The translations under genes and the position numbers were made by a program. Shown here in pieces: positions 1 through 11,164 of a stretch of 64,000 nucleotides of DNA. The notes under the pieces are model-generated. The model was not told the origin of the DNA and searched no databases. It saw nothing but the letters and a program-made list of their open reading frames with translations. Source of the stretch: Cervus elaphus (taxonomy: Eukaryota; Chordata; Mammalia; Artiodactyla; Cervidae); the NCBI RefSeq assembly GCF_910594005.1, contig NC_057819.1, positions 130,235,669 through 130,299,668 on the forward strand, read 5' to 3'. Position 1 is the first letter of the stretch, and every line of letters begins with the position of its first letter.

Positions 1-665
1 ACGGCTGGCCCCTCCACTCACGTGCACGCCATCTGCTCCCGTCTAATTCCAAATGATTACCTCTGGACTCTCCCAACTCCTTCTCTCCTGCATCTTCTTC
101 TTGGTATTCACACATGTTCAGGTTCCACTTAACTCCCCCATGTGCTTCCTTCTCTGGACTCTGCCCTCAAACCACAGTCTTTTCATGGACGGAACTGTCC
201 CAAGACTCATCGACGCTTCCTGACCCTGCTTTCTGCCTCCCCCGTCCCTCCCAGCCCACTGCAATTTGTCTTCTGCCCCCACCGCTCTGCTGAAATGGAG
301 CCTTCAAAAGTCTTCTTAATTGCCCTCCTCCGTGCTCCTCAGTCCTCGGGAAGCATCTGGCTCCGTGGGTCCAAAGGTTCATCCTCCACCCCCTTCTCCC
401 TGGGCATTCCTGAGTCTGCTCCTGCCCCAGCTCACGCCTTTGGCTCCTGAGTCACGATCTTCTGTCCCCTCAGGGTCATCAGCTCTGCCGCCCCCTGGGT
501 GGTCTCACACATGCCCTCCGCAGCCAGGATTTCCCCCCAAAGTCTGCCGAGTCCACGTCTGCACCTCTGACCTCTCCTCAGCCCCCGATCTTCACATTCA
601 GCCCCTTGTTCTTCCTTTGCCCCACCCATCTAGCATTTCTAGTGCTCAGATGTCAGTCGTTCTGT
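1..665. other. Unassigned pyrimidine-rich DNA
   Basis: C- and T-rich on this strand, which by itself opens frames of about 100-145 codons at 142-450 and 320-760. Their translations are rich in S and P, with no domain, and the second runs into the poly-T of the next L1. I see no known repeat and no gene. Confidence 0.5.
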
Positions 666-674
666 ATGCCTTCT

Positions 675-1283
675 TTTTTTTTTTTTTTTTTAAATATTGC
701 TTCTTTATTTCATATGTATTTTCTTTTAACTGGAGCATAATTAGTTTACGGTGTTGCTAGCTTCTGTTGTACAACAAAGTGAGTCAGCCATATGTACACA
801 TAGACGCCCTCCCTCTAGGAGCTCACTCACCCCCCACCCCATCCCACCCTAGGTCATCTCAGAGCCCCGAGCTCACTCCCTCTGCTCTCCAGCGGCTTCC
901 CACCAGCTGTTTATTTACATGTGATCGTGTATCTATGTCAGTCCCGATCCCCCAGTTGATCCCACGCTCCTCCCCCTATCAGTTCTGTCTGTCTGCATCT
1001 CTATTCCTGCCCTGGAACTAGGTTTTATCTTGACCGTTTTTCCGGAGTCCACATATATGTGTTAACATATGATATTTTCTTTTCTCTTGTGACTTACTTC
1101 ACTCTGTATGATGGACTCTAGATCCAACCACATCTCTACAGATGACCGATCCTTCTTATGGCTGAGTAATAGTCCATCGTGTGTATATGTACCACATCTT
1201 CTTCATCCATTCATCTATCGATGAACACTTAAGTTGCTTCCACGTTCTGGCTGTTGTAGATAAGACTGCGCTGAACATTGGTG
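675..1283 (-). mobile_element. L1 LINE 3' part of a 5'-inverted insertion
   Basis: On the minus strand this is the end of L1 ORF2 and the 3' UTR, ending in poly-A (poly-T at 674-690). Hallmarks are the stretch at 1160-1200 (gctgagtaatagtccatcgt) and the tract near 725-800 typical of artiodactyl L1 3' UTRs. CpG sites are fairly well kept, so the copy looks younger than the L1 at 3.8 or 7.7 kb. It continues directly, in opposite orientation, at 1284. Confidence 0.85.
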
Positions 1284-1510
1284 TATCACCTCACACCAGT
1301 CAGAACGGCCATCATCCAAAACTCTACAAACAATAAGTGCTGCAGAGAGTGTGGAGAAAAGGGAACCTTCATGCACTGTTGATGGGAGTGTAAATTGTAA
1401 CTACCACTCTGGAGAACAGTATGGAGGTTCTTAGAAAGCTAAAAACAGAGCTATCGTATGATGCAGAAACCCCACGCCTAGGGATATATCTGGAGAATAC
1501 CGTAAGACTT
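1284..1510 (+). mobile_element. Inverted 5' segment of the same L1
   Basis: This plus-strand piece of the L1 ORF2 3' coding region begins at tatcacctcacaccagtcag and ends near gagaatacc. In an intact L1 its end lies only some 20-30 bases before the start of the minus-strand part, so the two pieces are neighbours in the L1 RNA joined in inverted order. Possible 9-base target duplications, 8 of 9 identical, are at 666-674 and 1521-1529. Confidence 0.8.
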
Positions 1511-1529
1511 CTTATTTCTCATACCTTCT

Positions 1530-2843
1530 GTGCTCTATCAAACCATGTGTCTTACTGAATCTGCCTTCAAAGTGGGTCTTTGATCCGTTTCTTTCTATCC
1601 ATTCCCACAAGCTCTCTGTCTTCGGAAATTCTTATTACCGACTCAGATACTCAGAGTGGCGGCTTCTGAACTGGTCTGTCTGGCTCTAGACTTTTTTTGC
1701 TCCAGTTTCTGTCTCCCGCTGACAGCAAGATGATGGAAACTTGGGGTGACCATGTAATTTAGTGTCCAAACAGGAACACTCTGGGGTGTGAAAAGGAGTG
1801 CTAGTAATAATTACAGGATGGGACTGTCCCGGGCAGACTGAGATGCAGGTTCATGCTGTGAAAATGACTTTCTGAGGATGTCACGTCCCGGTTTCGGAAT
1901 CTCAGGGCTGCCGACGGTAGTCACGGATCCCCTTCTCAGCGCAGGGGATCGCGGATCACCATGAGCCAGCCTCCTTGTTATTTTAGTCTCGGCTTCACTC
2001 TGGGTTCTTAGGCACCTGAATGTTGAGCCATCGTGACACTCCATCGTTTCCCGAGGAGTTCTGTCCTTCCCCATCTGTCCCCGAGCTCTAACGGTTCTCC
2101 CGCCCAGACGCCCCTCCTGCACCACCATCCTGTCCATAAGGCTCAAATGCCACATCCTCCCGGAGGCCCTCACTAACGCTAGTGGTTAGAAAGAATTTCC
2201 CCCTCTGTTCTGACAGCACGTCGCGTGATCGTTCACAGACGCCCGAGGCTGGAGTCATTTGTGTCCATCACCTGAAGACTGGGCACCTGCTGGGGGGCGG
2301 GGCCAGAAAACCACATCCTTCCCTGCATCCCCGGAGCTGGTAGCAGCATTTCTCGTCTAAAGAGTGAAGAGGGAATGAGCTGTCCTGAGCACCGACGCTG
2401 TGCCAGGCATTCCCATGCGGCCCCTTGTTCTGACTTTACACCTCCGCCGATGGATACGATTACGGCTCCCACCCCCAGCCTTTCTTTTCAGAGAGCTGGG
2501 AGTGGGGAGGAATGCTGACTGTACCTGGTGAGGACTGTGTGCAGACAGGTGAGTGGTGGAGGGCTCCAATCCCAAGAGAGGAGGGGACTCTTCAAAGCTT
2601 CCTATCACCCTTCTGCATTTACCTACGGGTGCCCAGCTCAGTAAAACTGCATCTCTTTGCCACCCATTGAGCATTGCCTGGGATACAGCAAACTCAGCGA
2701 ATCTTCTGTCTCTCATTCTTGCAGCCACACGAGGGTAGAGGAATGGAATCTTAGGCTCGTTTCCAGCTCTGTCAAGTCCCCCGCCCATTTCCTGCCATAG
2801 CTCTGATTTCTCACTTTCTTTAGGCCCCACCCTAACCTCTGCT
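1530..2843. other. Unassigned DNA, no gene seen
   Basis: Mixed-composition DNA. Minus-strand frames at 1811-2173 and 2357-2857 have no recognisable domain and no exon-like context. No young repeat is visible. Confidence 0.5.
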
Positions 2844-3000
2844 TGCTGTTCAGTCACTCAGTCAACCCCGTGGACTGCGGCACACCGGGCTTCCCTGCTC
2901 TTCACTATCTCCTGGAGTTTGGTCAGACTCAAGTCCGTTGAGTCGGTGATGCCATCCAACCATCTCATGCTCTGTCACCCCCTTCTCCTCCTACCCTCTG
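2844..3000 (-). mobile_element. BovB LINE 3' end fragment
   Basis: Reads as the reverse complement of the last ~155 bases of BovB. The block at 2935-2975 (gagtcggtgatgccatccaa) and the following ttctcctcct tract are diagnostic. Truncated at the 5' side of the element. Confidence 0.85.
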
Positions 3001-3193
3001 CATGAAGGGCTAAAGTGAATGGTGCAGAAAGACCAGCGAGGGAGGGGACCAAGTGATGCAGAAGAAGGGTCGCCCGTCCGCAGTGGATAAACAGGCCCCT
3101 GAAGTGTGCCCCCCTAGCTGAATGCTTCTGAATAAAAGTTTTACGACCAACTGATCGGCTAATGTGGGATGGGGATGCAGAAGCACTTTCCCT
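3001..3193. other. Short unassigned spacer
   Basis: No repeat or gene recognised between the BovB fragment and the next SINE. Confidence 0.4.
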
Positions 3194-3401
3194 GGGCCTT
3201 CCAGGTGGCTCAGCTATAAGGAATCCACCTGCAGTTCAGGAGCTGCAGGAGATGTGGGTTCAATCCCTGGATCAGGAAGATCTGGAGGAGGAAATGGCAG
3301 CCCACTCCAGTATTTTGGCCTGGGAAATCCCAAGGACAAAAAAGCCTGGCAGGCTCCAGTCCATAGCGTTGCAAAGAGTTGGACAAGACTGAAGCAACTT
3401 A
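3194..3401 (+). mobile_element. Bov-tA SINE
   Basis: Full-length layout: head ggccttccaggtggctcag, tRNA B-box-like gggttcaatccctgg, the cccactccag core, and an end close to ttggacaagactgaagcaac. Open frames over it (3162-3421) are simply the SINE read through. Confidence 0.92.
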
Positions 3402-3539
3402 GTTCGTGTACACTCTTCTAGAAGTCTCCCCAACCATGTTTGTTTGAAACTATAGATTTTTGCAGTCTGGTAGAAAATTAGGCCAGCTAGTCTGTGGGTC
3501 ATCACAGTAAGGCCAAGGGCTAAAATGGATCCCTTGCCT

Positions 3540-3680
3540 AATTTATAAATAAAGATTTATTGGAACACAGGCGTGCTCACTTATTGTCCTATGGTCTATG
3601 GCTGATTTGCTGTGCAAGAGAGGTGAGTATATTCAGTATCTGGCCCTTTTAAGAAAAACTCTGCAACCCTTGACAGTTTA
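3540..3680 (-). mobile_element. hAT-Charlie type DNA transposon remnant (MER58-like)
   Basis: Contains tttattggaacacaggcgtg near the left and tatctggcccttttaagaaa near the right, both in the order of the reverse complement of this non-autonomous hAT family. The family name is from memory. A second copy is at 33.96-34.19 kb. Confidence 0.65.
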
Positions 3681-3764
3681 TTGTTTAGAATTCCAGACAA
3701 TATGCTACGGCAGGCTGGGACCACGCTGAACTCCTTAGCAAACAAGTATGAGACCATGGGAGTT

Positions 3765-4465
3765 CTTAACCAAATTTTTGTGATTGTAAAATTATAAAGA
3801 AGAAAATACAAGGCACCCATAATTCTATCACCTTCTAATAAGAACTGTTAATATTTTGCTGTGTTTGCATCTGGTCTTCTTCTATTTACATATAAAAATA
3901 TAAGTATATGTAATTATGTCATTAAAAACCTACTGTTTTCAGTTTTTTAATCCGGTTGTATGTGCTTGTGTTTCCCATTTTATGGTGACCACTTTGCATG
4001 TCCTTGAATGGTTCTCATGAACACGACCTTGCATAACTTTTTAGTAGGTGTCTCAGCATCATTGAACTCCTAGGTAGTTTCTAGTTATTCATAAATCAAA
4101 ATATTGTGCCCTGGAGCAAATTCCATTGAGCAGAAAGCTTTGTCTGGGTCTTGACGATTTCCTTGAGATAGATTCCCAGAAGTGGAATTGCTGGGTTAAA
4201 GGGTAAGGACAATTTTCAGGGTCTTGATAACATATTGCCAAATTGCTTTCCAGAAAGATTGTACCAATTTATGCTCCCACCAGCAAAGTATGAAATTGCC
4301 CCCTTACCCTCCTCTCACCAGCACTGAGTACTATCATTAAAAAGAGTTACCAAATTGATAGGCAAAAATTGCATTTTGTTGTTTTGATTTGGATTCCTTT
4401 GATTACTGGTGAGGTTAAACATTTTTTTCATATGTTAAACACTTCTTCATATGTTTATGGCCAAG
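3765..4465 (-). mobile_element. Old L1 (L1M-type) 3' UTR
   Basis: Antisense of an ancient L1 3' region: agaagtggaattgctgggtt at about 4182, then a block around 4230-4290 (cagaaagattgtaccaattt) and the closing tgattactggtgaggttaaa. Many substitutions and small indels mark it as a pre-ruminant insertion. Confidence 0.8.
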
Positions 4466-4634
4466 GGGAATCTTAATAATGGTCTTCAAGTGTGCAAAGG
4501 GGTTATTTAGTAGATTGGGACCAGCTGTTCTAGGGAAGAAATGAGAAATGTTGAAACTTCAGCAGGAAAGCACTCGGTTGAAGGTCTTTAGATGGAGAAT
4601 GATCCTAAGAGTGGTCAGAGGCTGCTCAGAGCCC

Positions 4635-4975
4635 CTTTCCTGAAGGTGCAAGGACAGCAGAGCAGCGAAGGAGACACAGACATAGAGAACAGACACATGG
4701 TTGACTCTGTGGGAAGGAGAGGGTGGCACTGATGGGGAGAGGAGCATGCAAAAATATACATTGCCATGTGTCAAATAAACAGCCAGTGGGGATTTGCTGT
4801 GTGATGCAGGGAGCTCAAACCCAGTGCTCTGTGATAAACTAGAGGGGAGGAAGGTGGGAGGGATGTTTGAGAGGAAGGGGACATGTATATCTGTGGCTGA
4901 TTCATGTTGATATATGGCAGAAACTAACACAGTATTGTAAAGTAATTATATTCCAAATAAAAATTTTTTTTAAAA
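4635..4975 (+). mobile_element. L1 3' UTR end, artiodactyl type
   Basis: Plus-strand 3' end of an artiodactyl L1: gggagctcaaacccagtgct around 4810, ggctgattcatgttgatata near 4897, then tattgtaaagtaattatatt and an A-rich tail to about 4975. 5'-truncated, no coding part left. Confidence 0.85.
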
Positions 4976-4999
4976 ATTTAAGAGGGAAAATGGTCATAA

Positions 5000-5190
5000 G
5001 CTATTGGGTGCTTCTAAGTGCTAAAAACACTGCTGATGCTGGCAGATATTTGCATTTAAATGTTCACAAAAGGTCTGTGAGAAACACGGGGCTTAGATGA
5101 AGTTTAGTATTAATTTTCCCGAGTAGGATTGAAACTCTCACCCGAATATCCTGACTTCATAACCCCTCTGCTACAGCGCCTCTAAGAGAA
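5000..5190 (+). repeat. Possible MIR SINE
   Basis: The tail (ggattgaaactctcacccga ... cccctctgctacagcgcctc) follows the order of the MIR 3' half. The front is too diverged to be sure. Confidence 0.4.
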
Positions 5191-6395
5191 CAGAGTCAAT
5201 GAGTTTTTCTGGCTTAAAGGGTTTTGCAAATTCTTCCTGAGCAAAATGAAGGCAGGGTGGACCTCGGCTCCCAGAATCCCTCAGTGAGACCTATCTTCTC
5301 TAGCACAAGCCAGGCATAGTTTGCTATCAAGAATCCGTTCTCTACTCTGATGTTTGTGCTTTTTAATTCTTGCTGAATGCATGAGCTTGCATAGATGGAC
5401 TTGTTTCCTTTTTCCCTCATTTTGGTCTTCTGTCTCCATCTTGCTCGGGAGGAACCACAAGTATCAACTGCGTGCCTCTCTCCAAACTGTCCTCCTCAGC
5501 AACACGTTGGCCAGGTAAGGCTAGGCTTTCCTCCCCTGGCCATGGGGATGGTGATCAGGGTAATGAAAACCTTCTCTGCACTCCCGTTCTCCTTGCCCAG
5601 ATATCCTCTCCACCGCTCGGTCAATGGGAGCTTTGTCTCTGCAAAGAACAAACCTGAAACCCATGGGCCGCAGCCATTGTTGTCTGCTGGCTCCTGAGCC
5701 ATTTGGATTCTGACTCTGTTAGAGATCTTGTAATTTAAACTCCAACCTGCTTATTAGAAATTCAAGGAAATCACCCAATAATATTTAAAAGCTAAGGAAA
5801 AGCAGACAAAGCCTTCTGTCCCCCCACCTCTCCTCCTGTACCAGTCTCATGCCTTCCTGCTTTTTTAGATCTGAGTTTCAAACTCTGTATTGCGGATGTA
5901 CACCTCTTAAAGATTACAGTGAGTTGCTCAGGTGAACAATCTCCAGGGTTAGGAGGACAAGATGGCTGGAGCTTTTTATCTGTGAGGACGAAGCAAAGGC
6001 ATCCGCTCTGGCTCTCCTGTCCCCTCAGTTTTTCAGTGGAGAATATCAGCAGTCTCATCTTTTAGGTGCTTGATGTTCTTGACCCTGCATGGTCAAACAC
6101 AAAGGATTGCTCTGACAAGCATTGCTGTAAAATCCATGATCTTTCACCCTCCCCACCTTTCCATTTTCTGCCCTCTCTCTCTTTGGAGTGCTGGCCCCTG
6201 TGAAGTCCTGGGCGTGTGTGTCCAGAGCTGGCAGATGAGAGCAATGATGCTTTGTTCATTTCCCTTTGAGATAACAATTCAAATACTGTCACTCCCGTGA
6301 TGGGCTTGATTTTGCCCTTGTCACCTCTGAGCAGAGGCATCTGTGCTGTCTTGAACAAGGAAAAATAACTCTGCTATTATGGAAGATCCAGAAAG
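5191..6395. other. Unassigned DNA, no gene seen
   Basis: Frames on both strands near 5395-5697 and 6062-6358 overlap each other and have no domain. Nothing here resembles an exon with convincing splice sites or a recent repeat. Confidence 0.5.
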
Positions 6396-6712
6396 TTTGA
6401 TGAAACCAGTCAATCCTAAAGGAAATCAACCCTGAATGTTCATCATAGGAAGGACTGATGCTGAAGCTGAAGCTCCAATACTTCGGCCACCTGATGGGAA
6501 GAGCTGACTTATTGGAAACAACTCTGATGTTGGGAAAGATTGAAGGCAAGGAGAAGGAGGTGGCAGAGGATGAGATGGTTAGATAGCATCAACCACTCAA
6601 TGGATATGAGTTTGGGCAAGCTCCAGGAGAGACCGCAGGACAGGGAAGCCTGGCATTCTGCAGTCCACGGTGTCGCCAAGAGTCGGACCCGACCGAGTGA
6701 CTGAAGAACAGC
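6396..6712 (+). mobile_element. BovB LINE 3' end, 5'-truncated
   Basis: Plus-strand BovB from aaaccagtcaatcctaaagg through actgatgctgaagctgaagc to the terminal cgagtgactgaagaacagc. About 317 bases of the element remain. Confidence 0.9.
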
Positions 6713-7404
6713 AAGACTGCTCCTGCAGGGTCTGAATCCCCTCCGCCCACAGGAGGACAAAGGATGCCGTCCACTGCTTTTCCTGTAGGTGTGTCTCTCT
6801 TCTCCTGCTAACCACTGCAGATTGAGCAGAGGCTTGATCTCCTGATATGATCTCCTTGCAGACCAGGGGGACTCTCCATCTGAGAGTCTCTAAATAAGCC
6901 TAGGCTTTTTAATAGTAATTTTTTTTTTCTGGAAAAATGGGCTTCTCTCTGTTCTGGGATGTGGCAGCAGGATTATTTGGATTTGGGGAAATGGTTGCCT
7001 ATGAGTGAGAATGCAATTAAGTTACCAGATGGAGGTTTTCAGTTGAGCCACACAATTAAACAGTAAGGGACAGTTAATAGTGATTATTATTCCTCTGACA
7101 TGTATCATCTCAGAAACCACAAGGCATGGCTGAGTTGAAAGGAATTTAGGTGCAGAAAAAAGGCACAGCCTATGACCCCAGGGTCAGGTTCAGTGTGGAG
7201 GTGTTCCGACTGCTGTTTTACGGCGGTCAAGAAAGAGGGGCTGGGCACGTCTCTTCCTTCATTCACGGTGAAAGGCTGACCCTCAATACAGTGCAGCTCT
7301 TTATCAAATGTTTGTCTGCACACATCTTAGTATTGAGCACTGCTAAAAACACAACAAAGAAGAAATGACAACAGGGAAATTCTCATAAAGCTAAACGTAG
7401 CCTG
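6713..7404. other. Unassigned DNA, no gene seen
   Basis: Contains a T-run at about 6920-6930 and a small frame pair at 7105-7368 on opposite strands. No repeat family or coding signal recognised. Confidence 0.45.
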
Positions 7405-7476
7405 ACCCTGCATGCCTGCTACGTTGCTTCAGTCCTGACTGATTCTGTGCGATGCTATGGATCGTAGCTGGCCAGG
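7405..7476 (-). mobile_element. Bov-tA SINE 3' fragment
   Basis: Only the tail third survives (catgcctgctacgttgcttc to ctggccaggg). It abuts a second copy in the same orientation, so the pair may be a decayed dimer. Confidence 0.65.
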
Positions 7477-7489
7477 GATTTTCTTTTTT

Positions 7490-7673
7490 TTGTTGTTCAG
7501 TCACTTAGTCACGTCCGAGTCTTTGCGACCCCGTGGACTGTGGCCCGCCAGGCTCCTCTGTCCATGCGATTAACCAGGCAAGAATACTCCAGTGGGTTGC
7601 CGTGCCCTCCTCCAGGTATCAGCCTGCATTAGCAGGTGGGTTCTTTACCACTAGCACCAGCTGGGAAGCCCCC
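7490..7673 (-). mobile_element. Bov-tA SINE
   Basis: Starts with the T-rich tail and gttgttcagtcacttagtca, ends at ctgggaagcccc. An internal deletion removes most of the B-box side between tcctccagg and cctgcattagcagg. Confidence 0.9.
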
Positions 7674-7861
7674 ATCTTACCCTGTAACCCAGCGATCACG
7701 TGCCTGGATATTGACCAAACTGATATGAAAACATCCACCCTGCACATGAATGTTTATGGCAGCTTTAGTCATGATCCCCTCAAACTGAAAGCAACGTTGA
7801 TGTCCTTCATAGGCGAATGGATCAGGAAAATTTGATGCTACACACAATGGGAAATTGTATG

Positions 7862-8070
7862 GGTGTGCAGGTGTTGAGTCATGTCCTACTCTTTGTGACC
7901 CCATGGACTGTAGCCCACCAGGCTCCTCTGTCCACAGGCTTTCCCAGGCAAGAGTACTGGAGTGGGTTGCCATTTCCTTCTCTGGAGGACCTTCCCGACC
8001 CAGGGATTAATCCTGAGTTTCCTGCATTGGCAGGCAGGTATTTTACCACGAAGTCACCTGGGAAGCCCCA
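7862..8070 (-). mobile_element. Bov-tA SINE nested in L1
   Basis: Reads from ggtgttgagtcatgtcctac to cacctgggaagccc. L1 sequence stops before it and resumes after it at agagtagaatactatcctgt. Confidence 0.93.
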
Positions 8071-9091
8071 GAGTAGAATACTATCCTGTGACAAAAAAGG
8101 AATGAACTAGCAAGCTACACAAAGATGCGGATGAATCTTAAATGCAGTTTGTTGAGCAAAAAGGATTATTCTGGAAAACGAAAACTGCGTGATCCCATTT
8201 TATGATATTCTGGAAAAGGCCAAAATATGGACGGCACAGAAGGATCAGAGGTTCTTGTCAGAAAGAGAAGAGATTTGAATGTCTGAAGCCCAGGGAGCAT
8301 CTGAGGGTGATGAAAGAATTGTGTCTGATACTATGGTGGTATAGACATGTGCCAAAACCATAGAAGTTTAGCACAAAGGCAAACCTTCATGTAGGCAATT
8401 TTTAAAAAGCTATTTAGGACATTGGGGGAATCCCAGGATGGAATGCAGGATGTGACCGAAGAATCTAACTGGATTACAAATGTATGAAGCAATGTCCTGG
8501 AAGGGCCTGGGAGGAAAAGGTGTGCCCCTAAGTAACTTTCGAAATGAGTCTCTGAGACTAAGAGCAGTGGGAAAGTATGCATGATTGTAGTCCGTTTCCC
8601 ATGGGGGGATGGGGTAGCGGTCCTGATGCTTTGCTACCCCGGCACTGGAAATGAACAGCTAAGTATATGGACGGGGGCGCGGGGCGGGGAGACTGGGTTC
8701 TCACTGTTGGAAGGGCATTTGCAGATAAGCAATGGAATCATCCATGGGGTAGTGGATTCAAGCTGGAAATAGCGTGAACTCCTGTTTAGCTTAATCTGGA
8801 TATGAATGGTTACATATAGGAGCATTTATAAATGTGTGTGCGTGTATGTGTCAGGGAGTAGCACATGTGTACAGATTTCCTCGTCTGTCAGCTGAGCCGG
8901 CTTAGAAGGAAGAGCCCCAGTCCAGCGTGCACACCTGATGCCCAGGTATCTGTGTCTCGTACTATCCTCCAGGAAAAACAACCAGGGCTCCTTGCAGAAA
9001 GGGCTGACTTTAGGAATAAGGCATGGAATACACAGGCTGATCTTGAAACACAGAAAATAAGGAAATAATACAAACATCTAAAAGAAAAACC

Positions 9092-9290
9092 GGGCTTCTT
9101 CGATGGCTCAGACGGTGAAAGCATCCACCTGCAATGCTGGAGACCGGAATACGATCCCTGGGAAGATCCGCTGGAGAAGATCATGGCAACCCACTCCAGT
9201 CTTCTTGCCTGGAGAGTCCCATGGACAGAGGAGCCAGGTGGGCTGCAGTCCGTGGGGTCACAGAGAGAAGGGCAACTGAAAACAAAAAAA
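9092..9290 (+). mobile_element. Bov-tA SINE nested in L1
   Basis: Head gggcttcttcgatggctcag, core caacccactccag, end gagaagggcaactgaaaac with an A-rich tail. The A-rich flanks aaaagaaaaa on both sides may be its target duplication. Confidence 0.92.
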
Positions 9291-9751
9291 GAAAAGTCAA
9301 AATTAAAAGATACATCCATAACCATGGGGTCAGCGTGGGGAGCATGGGAACCCAATGAAAGAGCTCTCCAAGGCCAAGGCTGAAACAATGTGGCAAAACG
9401 TAAATAAAGTGGAACTGGATTATACACATAAAGTAAATATTCAGGAGTCCATACTGATGTAAGCAGTGAGTGCATAAATAATGAAATGGAGGAGAATGAC
9501 AATCCTCGGTGCGGAAGAATTTCAAATAATTTATGTAGCTATTTTGCCCTTAAAGGGACGGGACTTTGTGATTTCTCTCCAAAGAGCATAGAAAGGAAAG
9601 GAGGTGGAAAGAGAGATGAAACGGTGGGGATGCCTGAGGACACGACCTCAGCTGGGGGGTCAAGGTCAGCATCCGCCTTGGTGAGACGCTGCAAGGGGGG
9701 CTTGGGCGCTAGGCAGGGTGTGGTGGGAGTGGACCTTTGCCTGTATGGTCT

Positions 9752-9771
9752 TCTTCTCTCTCTCTCTCTCT
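9752..9771. repeat. (CT)n followed by poly-T
   Basis: Nine or so CT units run into a T tract that belongs to the tail of the adjacent minus-strand CHR SINE. Confidence 0.85.
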
Positions 9772-9966
9772 CTTTTTTTTTTTTTTGAGGTGGACCTTTT
9801 TTCCTTAAGTCTTCACTGAATTTGTTGTAATATTGTTTCTGTGTTAGGTTTTGTTTTTCGGTCCAGAGGCAGGTGGGATCTTAGGTCCCTCCCCAACCAG
9901 GGACCGAACCTGGACTCCTTGCATTGGAAGGCGGAGTCTTAACCACTGGGCCACCAGTTAAGTCCC
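9768..9966 (-). mobile_element. CHR-type tRNA-derived SINE nested in L1
   Basis: Minus-strand copy: poly-T, tcactgaatttgttgtaata, gggatcttaggtccctcc analog at about 9877-9895, then agtcttaaccactgggccac. This family is found across cetartiodactyls and is older than Bov-tA. The L1 continues past it at tctgtgggcttctttcccc. Confidence 0.85.
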
Positions 9967-10245
9967 TGCCTCTGTGGGCTTCTTTCCCCAAACTCGTAAG
10001 CCCAGAACAATCATGACAAAAACATCAGACACATCAAAATTAAGGGACATTCTCTGACGCTCCTGACCAGCACCCTTCAAAACCATCAAGGTCGTGGGAA
10101 GCAGGGCAAATCTGAGAGCCGTCACGGCTAAGAAGAGCATAAGGAGACACGAGCACCACATGCAATGTGGTGTGCTGACTGGGACCCTGGAAAAGAAAAG
10201 GGACAAAGGAAATTGGAGAAATGTAGGGCTTTTCTTTAATAACAA

Positions 10246-10359
10246 GGGCTTGCCGGGTGGCTCAGTGGGTAAAGAATCTGCCTGCAGTGCAGGAGATGCA
10301 AGAGACACAGGTTTGATTTCTGGGTTGGGAAGATCCCCTGGAGGAGGGCGACAGTCCCA
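10246..10359 (+). mobile_element. 3'-truncated Bov-tA SINE with target duplication, nested in L1
   Basis: Contains only the tRNA-like head and B-box (gggcttgccgggtggctcag to gagggcgacagtccca). Flanks are tttaataacaa (10235-10245) and tttaatagcaa (10360-10370), a 10 of 11 match, placed exactly at the break in the L1. Confidence 0.88.
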
Positions 10360-10530
10360 TTTAATAGCAAGGTCTCAGTGGTGGCTCATAAATTGTGACA
10401 GATGTGCCACAGGCTTGTAAGAAGCTCCCAGGAGGGGAAACTGGACTGGGCGGTGTGGGAGCTCGTGGGGCCAATGTCACAACATTCCTGCAAATTGAAA
10501 ATTCTTTGAAAATGAAAAGTCATTATAAAA

Positions 10531-10854
10531 GAGACCAGGGAAGATTCTCGCCCTTGAGATGAAAGGCAAGGTCAAGGACATTGATACGAAGTCATAATAA
10601 AATACCGAGAACAGATATGATATTGAACTGTCTGAATGAAAAAAAGTAATGAAATGAATACCACATATTTTCTGTCCAAGTAAATACATCTGCTCATGTA
10701 AGCTCCATGAGAACACCACGTCCTCTGTTGGTTTAGCTGCTGTGTTCCCGGCGGGTGATGGGGATGGGGGTCCTAGGGGGTGGTGAAGGAGTTGCCACTT
10801 TAAATATAATGCCATGTTTTCTCAGCCGTCTATCACAAATGTCATATAGCAATG
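10531..10854. other. Mostly unassigned; possible L2 3' fragment
   Basis: At 10675-10760 the order catgtaagctccatgagaac, then ttagctgctgtgttcc, resembles an L2 3' end on the plus strand. The rest is unrecognised. Confidence 0.4.
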
Positions 10855-10960
10855 GATGCCCTTCTTTCCTCTTCTATAAAATAGGGCAGGGAGACAGGTG
10901 CATCCATCACTGTGAGGATAAAATGAGATGATCCGCTAGAGCCTTTGTATGTTACCTAAG
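10855..10960 (-). repeat. MIR SINE fragment
   Basis: Antisense MIR order: ttctataaaatagggcaggg, then gtgaggataaaatgagatga. Confidence 0.6.
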
Positions 10961-11164
10961 ATAAGGTAAGCAGTGAAAATCCGGGTGGGGGGAGGGTGTG
11001 TCCACAGACCTGGATGCAGAATGTGAGCTGAACCCAGCATCCTTCAAAACCATACAGTGGTCGTTCCGTGAACATCCTCCCCGGGGCGTCAGGGAGGGCT
11101 TGGGCCCATGGAAACCTGTAAGTTCCCAGAGACCTGTCACGGAGTAGAAGCTGTTACTGATGCT

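Larger units (their letters stand above)
7676..10530 (+). mobile_element. Old L1 3' half, split by four SINEs
   Basis: One ancient L1 on the plus strand, from the end of ORF2 through a long 3' UTR. Its pieces lie at 7676-7861, 8071-9090, 9291-9751, 9967-10245 and 10360-10530 and follow the consensus order. Markers include gaatgtttatggcagcttta, tattctggaaaaggccaaaa, ggagtccatactgatgtaag, ttaagggacattctctgacg and cataaggagacacgagcacc. No reading frame is intact. The gaps hold SINEs of two ages, so the L1 predates all of them. Confidence 0.8.

Noticed and set aside
3162..3421. Two overlapping plus-strand frames
   Set aside because: Sense readings of a Bov-tA SINE.
8888..9525. Minus-strand frames of 204 and 114 codons
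   Set aside because: Antisense of the old L1 3' UTR and its nested SINE; no protein family.
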